Assembly: GCA_046316615.1 (NCBI GenBank)
Contig: JBKDAN010000013.1
Location: 1 to 64,000, forward strand
DNA length: 64,000 nt
Source of the DNA: BJHL01 sp040378885
Lineage (GTDB): Bacteria; Planctomycetota; Phycisphaerae; Phycisphaerales; UBA1924
Reading direction: 5' to 3'
The stretch's first letter is position 1; each line of letters starts with the position of its first letter. Below the pieces are notes generated by a model, which searched no databases, was not told the DNA's origin, and was given only the letters and a program-made list of their open reading frames with translations. Shown here in pieces: positions 61,188 to 64,000 of the stretch. The position numbers were made by a program, and so were the translations under genes.

Positions 61188-61781
61188 TTGCGAGTGGCTC
61201 CCGACCGCGACCCCAAAGTTCCCGCACGCGATGCGATTCTCAACGCAGCTGAAGTCGTGATCGATCGCGACGGCGTTGGTGCGTTCACGCTTGATGCGGT
61301 TGCGAAGGAGTCCGGCGTCAGCAAGGGCGGCCTGCTGCATCACTTCCCGAGCAAAGATGCTCTGCTGCTCGCGCTTGTCACCCGGATGTCTGAACAGTGG
61401 CGCAGTGATTATGAACAAGCGATTGCAAGTGCGCCAATGGGGCCGAATCGTGTCGCTCGCGGCTTGCTGAATGCGTGTATAGCTGATGCCGAGGGTTGGA
61501 ACGATCAGATGCGTCGATCGGGCAAGGTCATGGTTGCTGCGATGGCAGCCAATCCCCTGAACGTGAAGCCCGCACGCGACGCACACGAAAACTTGATGAA
61601 ACTTGCGGCTGCTGACGGTGGACCCGCGTGGGCCAGCGAAGCAATCGTGTTCGCCATGCACGGACTTTGGTTCACCTGGCTCTTCGGTTTGACGGATGCA
61701 TCCCCGGATCGGCTAGCGCAAGTTCGGGCATCGTTGCAAAAAGTCGTTGAACGCGTGGAACAAGAAGCGTCGATGCGCTGA
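61188..61781 (+). CDS. TetR-family transcriptional repressor
   Basis: 197 residues; start TTG 61188 or GTG 61194. The N-terminal DNA-binding domain has AILNAAEVVIDRDGVGAFTL then the helix-turn-helix TLDAVAKESGVSKGGLLHHF with FPSKDALLLALV. The C-terminal ligand domain is variable. A perfect operator dyad sits immediately upstream, and the membrane fusion protein and RND pump genes follow at 61864 and 63190. This is the standard arrangement for drug- or metabolite-induced efflux, with the TetR gene first in the transcript. Confidence 0.93.
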   Translation: MRVAPDRDPKVPARDAILNAAEVVIDRDGVGAFTLDAVAKESGVSKGGLLHHFPSKDALLLALVTRMSEQWRSDYEQAIASAPMGPNRVARGLLNACIADAEGWNDQMRRSGKVMVAAMAANPLNVKPARDAHENLMKLAAADGGPAWASEAIVFAMHGLWFTWLFGLTDASPDRLAQVRASLQKVVERVEQEASMR

Positions 61782-61863
61782 TTGCGGCATCGGAGCGTGA
61801 ATCCCACATCACTATCACTGCATCAGGCAAGCGTCCTGAGTTGTCCTTGAGAAGGAAGGCATC

Positions 61864-63111
61864 GTGAAGCGCAGCAGTATCACCACCGCCATTGTCATCA
61901 TCGCGGGTCTTGTCGTCGTTGGCGGCGGACTTGCGTATTGGAAGTATCGCTCCGTGCAAGCTGCGATAAACGCACCACCGCCGCCCGAGTTCGCTGAAGC
62001 GGTCACGACCGTGCCGGTAGGCACGGTGCAGTGGCGGCCACTTGCGGAACTTGCGGGCACCGTCATCGCCACGCAGTCCATCACGCTCGCGGCGGAAGTG
62101 GGAGGCACGATCAGCGATGTGAAGTTCCAATCCGGCAGCATCGTTGAAAAGGGCGATGTACTGCTGACCCTTGACGCGACAACCGAACTTGCGGATCTTG
62201 CGGCGGCCGAAGCGTCGGTGCGCGTGGCGGAAGCCAATATTCGCGTAGTCGAGGCGCAAGTAGCGCTTGCCGAAACCAACGTGCGTCGCTGGACGCAAGC
62301 TGTTGAAGCCAAAGCGGGTCCGCAAGCCGAGCTCGATACCGCCATCGCCAATCTGGCGACCAGCAAGGCGGATGTAGACCGCGTGAAGGCTGAATTCGAA
62401 AGCTCCAGGGCTCGGGTGGAGCAGGTTAATAGCCAACTCGCCAAGAAGACACTACGTGCACCATTCAAGGCCAACGTGGGCATGCGTAACGTGCACCCGG
62501 GGCAATACATGGCTGAAGGCGCGACCGTCGTCGCGCTGCAGGAAGTCAGCGAGTTTATCTTCGTCGACTTCCCCATTCCCCAAGACCAGCTCTACCGCGT
62601 GAGAGTTGGCGACATCGTTCAAGTGACGAGCGACACGCTAGGTGATGGTCCGGTCAATATCGAGGTGGTTGCGATGGACGCGACAGCCGATCGCAACACG
62701 CGCAACATTCGTATTCGAGGCAAGCTCGACAACAAGGCGGGCGAACTTCGGCCTGGCATGTTCCTCGACATCACGGTGCCGATCGGTGAAGAGAAGACCT
62801 ATCTGGCTGTTCCTGCCACGGCCATCCGTCGTGCGAGCTTTGGTGATCACGTGTTTGTCGTGATGGATAGCCTCAACAAGAAGGCACCGGGCATGGAGAA
62901 CATGCCGGACGATCCGCCGGGCACCAAGCGCGCATATCAGCGATTTCTCAAACTCGGCCCCGCGATCGGCGACAAAGTCGTCGTTCTTGATGGCCTCAAG
63001 GAAGGCGAAATCATCGCCAGCGATGGGAGCTTCAAGCTGCGCGATGGTTCGCTGATTCCCAAACCCATGCCCGCGCCGCAAGATACGCAAACCACCGACG
63101 CCCGCAAGTAA
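61864..63111 (+). CDS. RND efflux periplasmic adaptor subunit (membrane fusion protein)
   Basis: 415 residues from GTG 61864, with AAGGAAGG upstream. An N-terminal anchor (TTAIVIIAGLVVVGGGLAYW) is followed by a lipoyl half-motif ITLAAEVGGTISDVKFQSGS with VEKGDVLLTLD, and a coiled-coil hairpin (about 115-185, Ala/Glu-rich). Next come the second lipoyl half TLRAPFKANVGMRNVHPGQY, the beta-barrel (VPATAIRRASFGDHVF) and a tail. It connects the inner-membrane pump to an outer-membrane channel, which is not in the window. Confidence 0.95.
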   Translation: MKRSSITTAIVIIAGLVVVGGGLAYWKYRSVQAAINAPPPPEFAEAVTTVPVGTVQWRPLAELAGTVIATQSITLAAEVGGTISDVKFQSGSIVEKGDVLLTLDATTELADLAAAEASVRVAEANIRVVEAQVALAETNVRRWTQAVEAKAGPQAELDTAIANLATSKADVDRVKAEFESSRARVEQVNSQLAKKTLRAPFKANVGMRNVHPGQYMAEGATVVALQEVSEFIFVDFPIPQDQLYRVRVGDIVQVTSDTLGDGPVNIEVVAMDATADRNTRNIRIRGKLDNKAGELRPGMFLDITVPIGEEKTYLAVPATAIRRASFGDHVFVVMDSLNKKAPGMENMPDDPPGTKRAYQRFLKLGPAIGDKVVVLDGLKEGEIIASDGSFKLRDGSLIPKPMPAPQDTQTTDARK

Positions 63112-63189
63112 TCTCCGTGAACGCCACGCGCGTTGAAGCGTGAGCCCTTTCCGCCCGGCCTGCGACGGTCGTGCGTAACGAGACTGTCT

Positions 63190-64000
63190 ATGAATATGAA
63201 GTCCTTCACCGATATCTTCATCAAGCAGCCCGTGCTGGCGCTGGTGGTGAATCTCATTATTCTGCTGGTAGGCTACCGCGCTATCGAGGCCCTACCTGTG
63301 CGCCAGTATCCGCGCATCGAAAGCAGCAGCGTTGTCATCACGACTGCATACATCGGTGCAAGCGCTGAGACTGTTCGCGGCTTCATTACAACACCCATCG
63401 AGCGCGTGGTGAGCGCCATCGACGGCGTGGACTACATCGAGAGCACCAGTACCGCCGGATTATCTACAGTCACCGTGCGTCTGCGGCTGAATCACAACAG
63501 CAACGCTGCACTTGCCGAAATCTCCGCGCGTCTGAACCAGGTTCGCAGCGAACTGCCGCGTGATGCTGAGGCGCCCGCCGTTGATATTCAGCGTACGGAC
63601 AAGCCTTACGCCACGTTCTACGTCAGTTTCACCAGCGAGCAGATGAGCTTGACGCAGCTCAACGACTACCTGGTGCGTGAAGTACAGCCCGAATTGCAGG
63701 CTCTGCCCGGTGTGCAGCGAGTCGGCGTCGAAGGCCAGCGTGAACTCGCGATGCGTGTGTGGCTGGACAAGGACAAGATGACGGCCCTGGACATCACGCC
63801 CACTGAAGTGCGCGAGGCCCTCAGCCGCAATAACTTTCTTGCCGCGGTGGGTCGTGCCAAGAGCAGCGATGTGCAGATTGACCTGCTGACCAACACCGAT
63901 CTTCGCAGCGTGAGCGAGTTTGAGAACTTGGTCGTGCGCGAAGTCGACAACGCTGTCGTCCGGATCCGGGACATTGCGACTGTCGAACTTGGCAGCGAAG
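63190..64000 (+). CDS. RND efflux transporter permease (3' end cut by window edge)
   Basis: 270 codons visible from ATG 63190. It opens MNMKSFTDIFIKQPVLALVV and continues with the first membrane helix (NLIILLVGYRAIEAL), the porter-domain start LPVRQYPRIESSSVVITTAY, PIERVVSAIDGVDYIESTST, and LVREVQPELQALPGVQRVGV. The family is about 1000-1050 residues, so most of it is outside the window. The PRIESSSV segment is like the HAE1/AcrB group. It is downstream of the adaptor gene by 78 bases. Confidence 0.93.
   Translation, partial: MNMKSFTDIFIKQPVLALVVNLIILLVGYRAIEALPVRQYPRIESSSVVITTAYIGASAETVRGFITTPIERVVSAIDGVDYIESTSTAGLSTVTVRLRLNHNSNAALAEISARLNQVRSELPRDAEAPAVDIQRTDKPYATFYVSFTSEQMSLTQLNDYLVREVQPELQALPGVQRVGVEGQRELAMRVWLDKDKMTALDITPTEVREALSRNNFLAAVGRAKSSDVQIDLLTNTDLRSVSEFENLVVREVDNAVVRIRDIATVELGSE

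Overview
The window looks like a chromosomal segment of a Planctomycetota bacterium, most likely from the Phycisphaerae/Phycisphaerales side. This is inferred from high GC content, a complete exosortase (PEP-CTERM-type) export system whose substrates end in the signal VPLPPAAWAGLGGLA, an RNHCP-domain protein, an ECF sigma/anti-sigma/secretin-N cassette, Zn-ribbon membrane proteins with CxxCGY, and a scattered operon structure. No marker such as 16S rRNA is present, so the taxonomy is inference. Most of the window is housekeeping: groEL (cut by the left edge), frr, tRNA-Leu(UAG), thiL, tsaE, tsaD, ribD, plsY, icd, prfB, valS and aroA.

Layout. 1-7.7 kb: groEL, a non-coding stretch with a 21-bp tandem repeat, an RNHCP protein, frr, a minus-strand transcription unit that is mostly structured RNA plus a 52-residue membrane peptide (about 4.16-4.89 kb), a MacB/LolD-type ATPase, a secreted Cys-rich protein with a textbook promoter, a Zn-ribbon membrane protein and tRNA-Leu. 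7.8-11.1 kb: WecG/TagA glycosyltransferase, SbtA-like bicarbonate transporter and LpxL-like acyltransferase. 11.2-28.4 kb: the centrepiece, a minus-strand exopolysaccharide/exosortase island. Reading downstream it contains an RmlD-like reductase, a nucleotidyltransferase/beta-helix-like protein, exosortase, EpsI, a Wzz/BY-kinase fusion, an undecaprenyl-phosphate sugar transferase and a 1560-residue TPR protein. These are followed by five paralogous secreted proteins that carry the same C-terminal sorting signal. The likely logic is that the polysaccharide genes build the matrix, and exosortase/EpsI process and anchor the five proteins to it or to the outer envelope.

28.4-44.5 kb: tsaE-thiL (ATGA overlap), a YjfB-like protein, a DCC thiol oxidoreductase, ribD-plsY, a HAD phosphatase, a GlmU-like enzyme, a C-terminal processing protease, tsaD with an RF-like GGQ protein, an orphan OppB permease, an exported MsrA, a membrane-anchored SDR and isocitrate dehydrogenase. 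44.7-53.3 kb: an ECF sigma factor with its probable anti-sigma protein and a secretin-N-like exported protein; prfB with a +1 frameshift at CUU UAA C (UAA rather than the usual UGA); two paralogous LuxR regulators flanking a second-type CTERM protein and an endonuclease/exonuclease/phosphatase protein; and a TPR protein. 53.4-64 kb: valS, aroA, an alpha/beta hydrolase, zinc-type ABC genes without a permease, and a TetR-MFP-RND efflux operon cut by the right edge.

The items most worth a second look are the exosortase island with its tandem substrates, the 4.2-4.9 kb structured RNA unit, the prfB UAA frameshift, and the 21-bp repeat array. Several intergenic gaps also carry short simple-sequence repeats, each with a different unit.
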